From Lepeophtheirus salmonis (Eukaryota > Arthropoda > Copepoda > Siphonostomatoida > Caligidae): DNA of 64,000 nucleotides. Each line of letters begins with the position of its first letter. Positions within the stretch are counted from its first letter, which is position 1. A program made the position numbers and the translations under genes. Positions 23,483-34,352 of the stretch are shown here, one piece after another. The notes under the pieces are model-generated. The model did no database searches and was not told the DNA's origin. It saw only the letters and a list, made by a program, of their open reading frames with translations. The DNA is taken from NCBI RefSeq assembly GCF_016086655.4, contig NC_052131.2, forward strand, positions 37,139,705 through 37,203,704, written 5' to 3'.

Positions 23483-23870
23483 CTAGGGTTGTGTCGGCCC
23501 TTATTGAAACCTGGGGTCCAGTCCAGTCCTATCTAGTGGTACTTGTAGGTCCGAAAAGAAGGTAAAATTGATCCCTTTTGACGTCAATGAGGGTGTTTTT
23601 CCTCTTTTTAATTGTTCCGTTATATAGTAAAATAAATCAAGGAAGAAAGTAACTATAACATATGTTCGTCTTGTATTGTATTATCATAAAAAGTATAATA
23701 TTTTTTGCAAGATAGGTGTAATAATCCTAGTACATATTTAATATATCTTATTTGCCTTAATAAACCACTTATAATTTTATAAAATCCCAAGGACCGACAG
23801 TTAAGGGTCCCTAGGGCGGGTCCTTAGACTGGACTAGGCCGAATCTATAAGGACCCACACAGCACTCTCT
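23483..23870. mobile_element. GTTGTGTC-family element, copy 3 (about 390 bases)
   Basis: The inverted ends are GGTTGTGTCGGCCCTTATTG on the left and AAGGACCCACACAGCAC on the right. The interior holds AAAATTGATCCCTTTTGACG and CTTATTTGCCTTAATAAACC, both also found, more widely separated, in the long copy at 28801. Near the right end are several AAGGACC and GGTCCTTAGACTGG blocks. It is non-coding. Confidence 0.65.
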
Positions 23871-25060
23871 GTGGCTAGTAAAAAACCAGTAGGGTTAGTG
23901 CAGGGTTGTCTGTATCTAGCCCGTTTGACTACGTAATATACACAAACAATTTTGGGTTCAAATCATGGGCATTACCTTGTGTCAACGTCTTAAGCGTCGA
24001 ATAGACATTGACAACAAATATTATGGTTGATTTGTGAGTTAAATATATTTTTAGCAGACAAATTTTGCAATGTTTCACTTCCTGTGTACCTATTTTAAAT
24101 TTTTTTTTTTTTTTTTTTTTACAAAACGGACATTTCTAAGCGCAGAACACAATTTCAACTCCAGAACTAATTTTAATGAATGTAAAAAACCTGATTAGAA
24201 GCGATTAAGATATGTTAAAATTTTATTATAGAACAGAAGACTTCACTCTCACAAATTTATTCAGGCATCCTTCCCTGACCAACAAGTATGCTTTGCTGTG
24301 TAGCATAAAAACAGAAACTTAAAAAGAAGAAAAAACCAACTTGCAAATAACCTCTTTGTAATGAGATTACAATAATTATAATTTCTCATCAATGACTGAG
24401 TTATGAATATTTATAGAATTATATTAACTGATACAAATACTCTCTGTTAAATCATAAATTGTTGAAAACTGAGTACATTACTTAAAAAATATACCCACCA
24501 AAAAATTTATTACTCTTCTCAAAATAATTTTTTACCAAATAATCATTTTATCCTTTGCTACACATTTTAGTTATTTATGTGTTCTACAACATTGCTTTAA
24601 GAAAAATTGTAATAAAAAAAAGAGACTCTTAACCTCACAAAATTTACATAATAGAGATAAGTAAATAATAACGGTTTGGCAGGCTGATAGATTTAACACC
24701 AACTATTACTTTTGCAATAATCATATATTTTTTCTTTTTTGTAATCTATCCGACAACAAATGTTAAGGTTGTTTAAAAAAAAAAGACATTTGATGAAGTT
24801 TCATCAAGATTTTTTGAAAATCTATTCAACTGTACTGATTTTTTCTAGTTATACATCAGTACAAATGTATCTAGAAAAATCCTTAACACCGAATATATAT
24901 ATAAGCATATGGCCTATAAATTGACATCCAAATAAAGCAAAATTTTGATAGCTACATTTCAGTTTAGAGGGAATACACCCACTCCTCCAAATTCTACTGT
25001 AGTCACGGGCCTGCTGGATTGCAGTACTTATAATTTCGCCAGATACAAACATTTTCCTCA
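23871..25060. other. non-coding; poly-T tract near 24100
   Basis: A run of about 23 T lies near 24098-24120. TTTGGGTTCAAATCATGGG near 23950 vaguely resembles a pol III B-box but has no tRNA fold around it that I can see. Confidence 0.35.
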
Positions 25061-25250
25061 GGTGTGTCCGCAGGATGATACTTTTTCTTTTTTGGAGGGG
25101 GGAAGAAAATAAATCTTTAAAAACAAAGTTTGTTTTTCCTATGCTTTCTCCTGATAATTCTTTCTTCCAAATTAATCATTTTTTTTAAATCCTTAAGTTG
25201 TGGGACGGAGGGGCTACATCCCCTCCATCCCCCGCCGGCGGAAGCCCCTG
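25061..25250. mobile_element. short GGGGCGTC-ended element without an array
   Basis: The left end is GTGTGTCCGCAGGATGATAC. The right end is CCTCCATCCCCCGCCGGCGG followed by AAGCCCCTG. These are inverted, diverged forms of the same terminus. The interior is only about 150 bases and lacks the AGCTATGG units. Confidence 0.5.
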
Positions 25251-25632
25251 TTCCTTATGATGAATTTATTATCTCCGGTTTCCCCTATTACGAATACATC
25301 TCCAACTCCTACTGAACAAGTACTACTATAAGTCATCATAAGATCAAGAGGTGACAAATGTGAAAATAATGTGTGAAAAGTAGGTCTTCAATAAATTTGC
25401 CACCCGGAGCAAGCTTCAGTACTAGGTATAATAAATATTAGTCAGTAAATAAATCAACTATTTGCACTACACTTAAAAACTTATATATAGGTAGGCATAT
25501 GAACACATAAAAATAATAATAAAAACCCTGTTCAACACATGATTTATTAGTCAAAAGAGTGTTTTAATCACTTCGGGAGCACACAGCCTAATTTTTGATT
25601 CAACCTCAACGTACCTATGGTGTTGTGTCGAC

Positions 25633-25761
25633 TTGAGTACATTGAGACGGGTTGAATCCAATACAATTGTAATTAAGGAGGATCGAATCGAGGGGATATA
25701 TCAAAAAGGAAACAAAATAAGAGCCAAAATGAAGGCGCGTCGCATGGCCAATGTTAGTAGA
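25633..25761 (+). other. unrecognised short coding-like stretch cut by a repeat element
   Basis: The frame reads STLRRVESNTIVIKEDRIEG and then KGNKIRAKMKARRMANV before running into the element that starts at 25762. The composition is charged and less T-rich than its surroundings, but no family is recognised. Confidence 0.2.
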
Positions 25762-26538
25762 GACGTCCGCAGGATTATATTTTTTTCACCTGAAATGGGC
25801 TTGGTTTTTGGAAATTTTTGAAATAAAAGTCCAAAAATTAATCTTTTTTTGGAAAAAAATAATAAAAATTCCATAGCTATTAAAAGAAAATTAATTTTTT
25901 TTTGGCTATTCAAAAAAAAATCGAAAAAAATCTCATATTATTAAATTTTTTGAAAAAATTCAAAAAATTTAATAATAAATTTTTTTCATAACTATTGAAA
26001 AAATTAATAATAATTTCATAGCTATTTCGAGAAAATGATTTTTTTGCAAAAAAATATTCAAAAATATATAGTTATTCACAAAAAGTGAAAAATTTAGGAA
26101 AAAAAATTCAAAAATTAAATTTTTGTAAAAAAATTCAAAAACTAAATTTTTTTAATTAAATTTTTGGAAAAAAATTCAAAATTAAATTTTTTGAAAAAAA
26201 AATAATAAATAATTTAAATTTTTTGCAAAAAATATTCAAAAATATATAGTTTTTTTGGAAAAAAATTCAAAAAAATTTTTCTGAAAAAATTAAAAAAAAT
26301 TCAAAAACTAAATTTTTGTGGAAAAAAATTCAATAATTCAAATTTTTTGTGGAAAAAAATTTAAAGAATAATTTTTTTCAAAAATCCTTATTTATTCACA
26401 GAAAGTTAAATATTTTGGAAAAAATTTCAAACATGAATTTTTTGCTCTGCTAGATAATTCCTCCAAATAACAAAATTTCTAGTAAAAACCAAAAAATCTT
26501 TATTTGGGAGCCTCTCCAGCCAGCCTCCTGCATACGTT
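25762..26538. mobile_element. large array copy of the GGGGCGTC-ended element
   Basis: The left end is ACGTCCGCAGGATTATA. The right end is GCCTCCTGCATACGTTCC, an inverted copy (ACGTATGCAGGAGGC). The 700-base interior is an A/T array with recurring ATTCAAAAATTAAATTTTT and CATAGCTATT units, on the strand opposite to the 787 array. There is no ORF. Confidence 0.6.
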
Positions 26539-26543
26539 CCTTG

Positions 26544-26750
26544 TTATTGTTGTACCAGAGTCCTTATTTAGGACTGAAGATTGTAGTGTCGTTCAGTCCT
26601 GCATATCAGTCCTAAAGACCTATAAAGTATCGTCTTTGATTACGTCAATCAACTTTATTATTTCTTCTTTTAATCACTTCTAGTACCGACAGTCCCATGG
26701 ACCAACGGTCTCTAGGTCTGGATCGAAAAAATACGGATTGACACAGCGCT
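26544..26750. mobile_element. small GTTGTGTC-family element, copy 4 (inverted)
   Basis: Its internal blocks CAGTCCTGCATATCAGTCC, TAGTACCGACAGTCC and TCTAGGTCTGG are the reverse of those in copies 1 and 2. The outer ends are GTTGTACCAGAGTCC and CGGATTGACACAGCGCT. It abuts the array element ending at 26538. Confidence 0.6.
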
Positions 26751-28800
26751 AGCCAATTTATCATCTATAATCATGCTCCTCATTCTTTATCTTTACCACT
26801 AATGATGCTTTAGTTGTTTTTAGAGCGTGCACGTCCAGCTTTTTTGAATTATATTACAAAATCCATCTCGTCACATAAAAAAGAGTAATTGAGGAATAAT
26901 CTAATTTTTAGTAGATTATATATAATTAAATTTGTTTTAATTATTAAATAATTAAATGCAGAATTTATCGGGAACTTCCGTAGGTGAAAAATTCCGTGGA
27001 ATATTAGTAAAACAATTTGCATTGTAATTACATAAGTTAATCATTCACGTACAAGGTATAAAATTATTTATTAGTTTACTAACAAAAATGCTGTAGAAAT
27101 GTCCCTAGAATAGTGTATGGCTAAAAAAAGTAAGTCAAAAGGTGAGTTATTAAATATGTTCGAGTATAGAGCTAGTAAAATATTAACGGAAGTTGGAAAA
27201 ATAAGTAGAGGATTATGTATGGAAATCCGTTTAAAAGAATTCATTAATGGGGGGGAATGAAGAGTGGGATAGCTCCTTGGATTTAGAGGGAACAGAAGAG
27301 AGTAGAGGGCAAATTTTGTTGACAAATGTGTTGTAAAGACAATAGTTTTTTATCACAATTAAATGTAATAATATTTTTGTGAATTTTTTTTCTTTGAAAA
27401 AAAAAAAAGAAGAAGATTATTCGTGAAATTTGCCTTTATGTCAATTCCGTCTCCCCTCAAAGATGTAAAGAATCACATTATCCATTGGGATTGATTAGAA
27501 ATTCCTTTAGGAACAGTAGCCCCAATAAATTTAAATCATCATTAAATGAGGTTTTGTTATAAAAATGAATCCAGTTCAAAAATCAATATATCAAATGTAA
27601 TTGTCTCTGTGTTTGTCCGGGAACCACGACCAATCCAATGGATGAAGTTTTCTGAAATTTTTCATGTTTGTTTTTAAGGTTCAAAAATGGTTTTTGTAAT
27701 AACTTTTTGTGGCCTTGAAGGCCATGGATGCCTTTAAAAAACATTTATCTAAAAAATATTTTTTTGACAAACAAACCACTATTTCATATAAAACAAAAAA
27801 TAACGAACGTTAAATCTTAAGAATGATTCTTGCTGCATTATGGATATGTGTCTTTGCACACTTTTTTTAAAAGAAGATTTAAAGGTTTAAAAAATAAAAT
27901 GAAAGATGAGTGAACAATAATTCAAGCTGAATATTTTTTCTTCTCTAAAACTTTTTATCTCCTTCAAAAAAAAAAAAAAAAAAACCAAAGAGTTCATAAT
28001 TAATTTTAATTTCTTAATGTCCTGGGCAACACCGGGTAAACCTACTCCATCTCCTTATAAAAAAATGATGCTAAAAGACATACCAACACCAACATGTAGC
28101 GATAATAATTATTCAAATTTGACGGCCTTTATTTTTTGTTATATATTAAGCAAAATGATTCTTATTTAGTTATAATTTCTTAATGTCCCAGGGAACGCCG
28201 TTAAAACCTGCTCTAGTAGAATATGTTAACTCAAGTTAACTCGACTTAAAAAAAATAATAATTGAAGAGCGACTCATCATTTAAATCGAGTTGAGAACTG
28301 TGTGAGTCGACACATCACTAGGAATCGAAATGAGCTTTGAAGAGAAGAAGAATATATTGATGATTTTTTGTTTTATTTCATAATTATAATTGTTATTAAT
28401 ATTAGCATTACTAACTCCAAGGCAAAGAGAGATGCTTCTGCCTGAAGAATCATAAAAATAATAAAAAATAATAGTAGTAATAATTAGCCTAGATTGATAA
28501 TTGGGTCTTAAATCAAATGATAGTATTTCAAAAGTTTGAAAAGCGAAATAGTATGAATTATGTGAAAAGTTGCATCAGCATAATATTATATTGCAATTCA
28601 ATAAATAAATAAGTTTATACTTATATGTATACTGTACCTAGAATCCACATCTATGTACGTTTGTATGTAGAACAATTAGCTTACTTAAACTACTCACTAA
28701 GTCTTTCCGTGGAGGAAATGAATCAGAAAGGGGTTTATGAGTGATCAAAGGGAAAGAAAAGTCAGCTGTTTTTCTTCTATTTAAGTTTTAGGCAGTTATG
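26751..28800. other. non-coding; possible decayed element end near 28320
   Basis: 28200-28325 contains GAGTTGAGAACTGTGTGAG and ends GAGTCGACACATCACTAG, resembling the GTTGTGTCGG end. A 47-codon ORF starting near 27118 (MAKKSKSKGELLNMFEYR) contains a donor-like GGTGAGTT but has no support beyond that. No other feature is recognised. Confidence 0.35.
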
Positions 28801-29761
28801 AGTAGAGTTGTGTCCTTAAAGATGGTCAAATTGATCCCCGTGACGTTCTTTTTTATTTTGTTAGCCTACATAGTATTAAAATAATTTATTTACTTGTGTT
28901 TGATGTAGGTTAGACACACAATGATAAAAACACATTTATTTCAAAAACAGAGACAGGTACCGACTTTTGATATAAAATAAAAGTTGTTTAGAATTTTACG
29001 TTACGTACTTATAGCTATGTTTGTTTCGGGTCAAACCAGATTCCTGGACTCTGGAGGGTAAGTTTAATTTTTCGGTAAAAGTTTGATTTTTTTCATAAAA
29101 CAAGATCAATGTTTTTTATTGTAGGTATTGGTTTTCGATTCGAAAACGTACCAAAAAAAACAAAAAAAAACGAATAATAAGGGGAGAATGTACATAAAAA
29201 GAAAAGTATTTCAAATGGTCAATTATTTATTGCATTTTCAAGAGTGTCAAATGGGGCTGCAGGTATTTACATTAAATGCGCAGAGACAACAAAGAATGTT
29301 ATATGCAAGGAGGTTTTGATATATAAGATGACTTATTATATAACTATTGTTTATAGTAAATCGTTTTAGTTTAGAATTTTAACATAAATAAGCTACATAT
29401 AAATAAAAACATTTTAATTTTCCATTGCCTATCTTTAAGATAGCGTGTTTCTGCTAGTATTAAATAAGAATAAATTATATAACTAACTAACAATATCATA
29501 AGTTCGTATTATATTGTATTATAAACAGAAAACAAATCATTTTTTTTCTGCAAGAAATCTGCAATAATCTTACAATTTATCTCATATGCCTTATTTGTCT
29601 TAATATACCATCGTCATTTTGAGGAAAAATTCCATTTTTAGGTATTGGTCCCAAGGAACGATAGTCCTAAGGACCAGTTCAATAGGCCGAAGGTCTTAAG
29701 AACAGTCATAAGAAACGATAGGATTGGTTCTAAGACTAGACAGGACCGACACAACACTACT
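28801..29761. mobile_element. long GTTGTGTC-family element, copy 5 (about 960 bases)
   Basis: The outer inverted ends are AGTAGAGTTGTGTCC and GGACCGACACAACACTACT. Blocks shared with the copy at 23483 include GTCAAATTGATCCCCGTGACG near the left and CTTATTTGTCTTAATATACC near the right. About 570 bases between them, absent from that copy, include a weak 63-codon ORF (29128-29319) of no known family. The right arm is rich in AAGGACC/GGTCCTAAG repeats. Confidence 0.6.
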
Positions 29762-29943
29762 TAAATTCTATCAAAAAGTACCGGATATTGTTCATTTAAA
29801 TTGCCTGCGCTGAAGGGATTTAAAAGCAATTTTTTGTTCTAGATCCGTAGCACTATTTTTATTATGATGCAAGGGTGAGGTTGATCTGTAGACAGGCTTG
29901 CATGCAACAGCTGTATAAGTCAGTCTATCTTACAAGAGCTCCA

Positions 29944-30600
29944 CGATTTTTACAATGAACAAAATTGTTGAAGAAATAGTTTGCATTAAAGGTTGTGTTG
30001 CGAACGAAATTTCATGTGCTAACGCGTTGAAAATGTTAGAAAAAGCTTTTGGTGAATCAGTTTTATCAAAAACCCCTGCATATGAGGAGTACAAAGCGTT
30101 CAAGGAGGGCCGTGGCATCATTGAAGGCATGCCACGTTCTGAACGACCTTCATCCTCAACCACCGAACTGAACATCGACGCAGTGAAGAAAATTGTGTTG
30201 AAAAATTGTCATACCAGTTTAAAGGAGTTATCAAATTACCCTAACATCTTTTACGAGTCAGTTCGTACCATTCCGACTGGAAATTTGGGCATGAGACGCG
30301 TTGCTGTACATCTCATTCCAAAAAAGCTGAATTTTCAAAGCCAAACATGCAATAAATACCATCGATCAACCACCATATTCACCTGATTTAGCTCCGTGTG
30401 ACTTTTTTTTTGCTCTCCAAACTTAAATTGCCACTGCGTGGAACCCGTTTTGAGTTTATTGAATCCATAGAACAAAATAATTCAGAGATGGAGCTAAAGC
30501 CCCTTCCAAAAAGTACTATAAGCAAATGTTTCGAGGACTGGAAAAAACGGTGGTATATGTATGTATATTGCATTCAATTGAGATTACTTTGAAGGCTCCA
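29944..30600 (+). pseudogene. mariner element, internal deletion joins N- and C-termini
   Basis: An open frame at 29955 begins like a mariner transposase: VANEISCANALKMLEKAFGE, then KTPAYEEYKAFKEGRG, then PRSERPSSS and the second helix-turn-helix up to LGMRRVAVHLIPKKLNF. It then jumps, around 30345, to the C-terminus: INTIDQPPYSPDLAPCDFFF, which carries the DLAPCD signature, and in the next frame PLRGTRFEFIESIEQNN and CFEDWKKRW. The first two catalytic aspartates are lost, and a frameshift follows DFFF. About 0.65 kb remains of a 1.3 kb element. Confidence 0.88.
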
Positions 30601-30866
30601 AAATAAATTTTAATGATTAAATGTGAAATTTGTGTTTAATTAAACAATTCCTGTCATTTTTATATTTTCTTCAATCATAGCTAGGATTGAATAATATAAG
30701 AAGTAAGACAAAAATGATGAATGTTTCTTGTCTCTTGAAAGAGGTTATGTTGAACAGTTAAAAGGGCATAGCTGGTCACTACGTTATTTCAACTTTTGTG
30801 TATAATACATTTATATGGGAAATTTGTCAAATTTTACATAGTAAAACTATTAAATTTGTGTCCCGT

Positions 30867-31092
30867 CATCCAATCATCGAGGTCTCAAAGCCACTGTCAG
30901 GCAGCACTGGGACACCGCTTGGAAGCTATCACTGCCACTAAGGGGGCTACATTAATGATTAAGAGAGTTCAGCCACACATATATTTACAATATTAATTTT
31001 GATGAAAATATAATTATAATAATTAATTAATGATGTATCTCTTGTTGAATTTTAAAATTCAATGATCATATTAAAATGTACACCACTCGGTA
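30867..31092 (+). mobile_element. family 1 copy G, 3' terminal fragment
   Basis: Reads HRLEAITATKGATLMIKR, the end of the transposase, then the family's 3' UTR and a terminus ACCACTCGGTA at 31092. No left terminus is found, so this is a truncated copy. Confidence 0.65.
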
Positions 31093-31650
31093 TGTGACAA
31101 TTCCTGTTGTAATGTTCAGCTGTTAGTTTTTGTATGGGACTATTACGTCATGATTTAAAAGGAAATTAAAATGGGTATACCAATAACCTCTTTTCAAAAG
31201 AAAAATGGCCAATTTTCAAAATAGACAGAGTTTTTTTCCCGAATTATTATTATATATTAGTTACATACAATATATGAGAAGATTAAAATTGTCTATAAGT
31301 AGCTTATTAGTCATAGTTAGGAACTTTTTTTTTACTTTTTCGATTCTTTTTGCTGATATTTTTGTTGTGTTTTTTTTTCTACAGAAGCAATAATATTTAT
31401 ACAAGTAAATTTTACATTTTATCACTTTCGATATCCATTTTGTTCCCTCTGTTAGTAATATGTAGTCAATTATCCAATAACTTTCCTCATAAATTTGTGA
31501 TTACGCTTAGAAATCTCCATAATAAAATGATTACCTACAATACTTACTTGGAATATAATATACGGAGTGGTCCTGATGAATTGGTAAAATCTTTAATAGC
31601 TTATAAAGAACGAATTATAGGGGGTATCACCATTTTTTTAATATTATTTG
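31093..31650. other. non-coding, T-rich ORFs only
   Basis: Two overlapping plus-strand ORFs (31205-31393, 31350-31664) are Phe/Leu/Ile-rich because of T-runs. I do not consider them genes. Confidence 0.35.
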
Positions 31651-32433
31651 AAAGCTACATTTAATGACATTCAAATATTCATAATAAAATCCCCCTTTCT
31701 TGAAAACCTCTGCCACACGGAGCTGGAAGCTTTGGCAGGCTCAGACGACCTCGTGCGTATCTTGTTTTGCACTTTTAATTTACATTTCCTAGATAGATGT
31801 AGTAGTAGCCCAAGGAAGAAATTACACCTTTCAATAAGACAATGGACCAGTCCACAAGGCCAAAAAAGCACAATATATCTTGGGCACAAAAATTCCTCAC
31901 TTTTGGAGCCCTGATTTTTGGCCTGAAGCCATAAGATTTCTACCTTTGGGAGGGTCGAGTTTAAGACCTGTCATTTGTCTGCGGAGGCTATGAAGAAGTC
32001 AATTATTACCCATACAATGACGGAGCTTGATCCCCATAAGGTCACCTGGGCCTGCCAGGCTTCCGGTTGTATATGGCAAGTTAACATAAAAACAATCTTT
32101 AACAAAAATCAAGAAAATGAGAAACGTCCAATCTATTGTTTAGCATTATAATAATTGTTGAGATGGATTGAGATAAACAGGAATAGTATTTAAGGGGACA
32201 AGCATTCATTTGATCTATCTTATTTTGAATAACGGCTCCAAGTATTATTTTTAATTTTTGAAAAGTTGACTTCATCTGGATTTTTCTTATATCAAAAGTA
32301 CGAATATATTTGAACATAAACTTTTGTACATTTGGATACTTAAACAAATGTGTGATTTTGAAAAACCCCTGTGTAGCAAAGGTTATCAAGAGAAGCGGAT
32401 CTCATTATGAATAATTGAATTTCATTAAATGTA
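31651..32433 (+). mobile_element. Tc1/mariner family 3, foldback-like copy with nested insertion
   Basis: The ends are long inverted repeats: CTACATTTAATGACATTCAA on the left, and on the right, reverse-complemented, GTACATTTAATGAAATTCAA. Similarity continues inward for over 50 bases. The plus strand carries a transposase catalytic fragment in broken frames (QDNGPVHKAKKAQ, FWSPDFWP). The tail LDPHKVTWACQ is near 32030, and a second, inverted tail copy (AAGCTTTGGCAGGCTCAGAC onward) is at 31730. Compared with 62391, about 300 bases are inserted at 32084-32385 between two GTTA copies. Confidence 0.65.
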
Positions 32434-32545
32434 CCTTTATTTAAATGATTTATAATAAGTGTTACAATCATCCAATTTAAGCCAAGTATACCCTGTTCTG
32501 TTCGATAACTTGTTGTTAACGAGAATCCAGGTTCAGAATACCCTT
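32434..32545 (-). pseudogene. mariner C-terminal fragment (minus strand)
   Basis: On the minus strand LDSRxQQVIEQNRVYLA, followed by a stop and a tail like that at 52620-52690, is the conserved mariner ending. It directly abuts the family 3 element. Nothing upstream of this tail remains. Confidence 0.6.
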
Positions 32546-33718
32546 TAAATTGGTAGAATCTACCAAATCCTTTTTCTAAAACGGTTCAAGGATTTTGTAC
32601 GAACTATACATATGTACAATTTATTAATAGAAATGTTAGATAATTTGATTGGAAATACAAAATATGTAATCTAGATTTCCTTTAGATAAAAAAAGGTAAG
32701 ATTTTTTTTTGTGTTGCCGGGCACTTATAATACTACCTTAATATAAGTGCCATTTGCGGTGCATCTATAGGATTTATCATAATAATTTGTTAATAAAAAT
32801 TGACGATAATTAATTCCTTGAAGAATAAAATGTAATCCATATTCATGTGTGAACCCATTATAGGGATAGGTTAATTAATTTACCATTTCAAATAAGTACG
32901 AACTTTTCAATCGACAAAATGCAAATTTATTGATAATTAATTTATGTTTAGCTGTCGTCTGGACTACTTTACTTAATTATAAAAAAAGGAAACGTATGAA
33001 TTATTTTACTGGGAGTTGCAATACGAAATAATTCAGCTCAAATCGAGAGTGTTGTACAATCTATTATAGTGACTTCTAAGAAAAAGCATATAATATGAAT
33101 TAGGTTTTCATATGAAATTTATATTGGAAAGGATTTTATGTTTTTGAATGTTGCTCAAGATCAACTTTTAATCATTTTCATTTATTTTTAGAACTTTTTT
33201 AAATATAATGTTCTTATTTAAGTCATAAATAGATTAATTATATCCCCATGGGTTCATTTCGTCAATTAATGTTTTTTTCATGACGATGACGAGACAAAGA
33301 TGAAACAAAACCATTTATTTGAATGTTCCGTTCGACAAAAAATAAATATTTTCTTTTATTGAAGAAATGAGAAGAAGACGGGGCAAAGTGTAATTAAACA
33401 AAATATGACGAAACAAGACGAAGAAGTTGACTAAGGATTCCAGAGTCAGTTTTGAGAAAAATCATTCTTGCTTGATTTTGTTTGTCGGGAGAGAGGCATT
33501 GAGTTGCTTAGTTAAAATCTGGACAATTATAAAAGAGATGAATAGGAAATACATATGAGAGGAATTAATAATTTCTCCCATCAGCTGACAAATCCAATCA
33601 ATCAAAAAATGGTCTAACAAAAGAGTCGATATTGCTGATCCTCTTGGCGCAGAACACACACCAACAGAGATCCGTTACTTGACTTAATCAATCGAGCAGG
33701 CTGACTATTTACAACGTC
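32546..33718. other. non-coding, nothing recognised
   Basis: No supported gene. The stretch 33300-33700 is less AT-rich but has no convincing frame on either strand. Confidence 0.35.
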
Positions 33719-33949
33719 ATGAAGGCCATTCGGCAGAGACAGCAAAGGTTACACAGTCTTATGGCAGAAGATAATGTGGCTACCATACTCACGGGACAAC
33801 AAAACAATCCACTTTTTCTTCTGCCTGCATATCAAGCCCAGGGACTGCCGGAAAATGTACCGAATCTTGAAGCATTCATGGCATCCTTTGATAAGCATTG
33901 GAACTTCATGAGTCCCTATTACATTATTACCACCTATCAGAGCTTTCAG
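33719..33949 (+). other. unrecognised coding-like ORF truncated by an array element
   Basis: The 77 codons before the repeat have balanced composition and a plausible protein: MKAIRQRQQRLHSLMAED, then TGQQNNPLFLLPAYQAQGLP, NVPNLEAFMASFDKHWNF and SPYYIITTYQSFQ. It then passes straight into the GGCGTCCGCAGGGGG terminus at 33950. I do not recognise the family. A retroelement gag-like segment or a host exon are both possible. The frame has a stop shortly upstream of the ATG. Confidence 0.35.
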
Positions 33950-34352
33950 TGGCGTCCGCAGGGGGTAGACTAGAGGGGCTGTAGATCCCCCAATTAAGGA
34001 ATTTTGGCTTTTTACAAGGAAATTTAATATTTCAAAGTTTTTTTCAAAATATGTAATATTTCAAATTTTATTTCAGAATTTTTTTCCAAAAAATTAATAT
34101 TATGTGAACAGCTGTAAATTAAAAAAAAAAATTTTTTTTTGTCAAATATTGTGGACTCATGAATTTTTTTCAAAAAATTTAATTTTTTGTGAATAGCTGT
34201 GGATTTTTGAAGAAAAAAAAAATATTTGAAATTTTTTCCAATTTTTTTTCTTTTAACAGTTGTGGATTTTTGATTTTTTTTTAAATAAATTTTTTTTGTG
34301 AACTGCTGTGGATTTCGGAAATTTTTGGGGAAAAAATTCCCCCCCCCCTCCA
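33950..34352. repeat. GGGGCGTC-ended array element
   Basis: Starts GGCGTCCGCAGGGGGTAGAC followed by TAGAGGGGCTGTAGATCCCC. The interior is an A/T array with TGAATAGCTGTGGATTTTTG and GAACTGCTGTGGATTTCGG units, ending in a C-rich run (34340-34348). The right inverted terminus is eroded. Confidence 0.6.

Noticed and set aside
23930..23970. possible tRNA B-box (GGGTTCAAATCATGGG)
   Set aside because: No paired stems or A-box at the right distance.
27071..27325. 84-codon minus-strand ORF
   Set aside because: Leu/Phe/Ser-rich with no recognisable motif; the opposite strand also has an open stretch, so neither is supported.
31205..31664. two overlapping hydrophobic ORFs resembling membrane proteins
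   Set aside because: Hydrophobicity follows from T-runs, and the second runs into a transposon arm.
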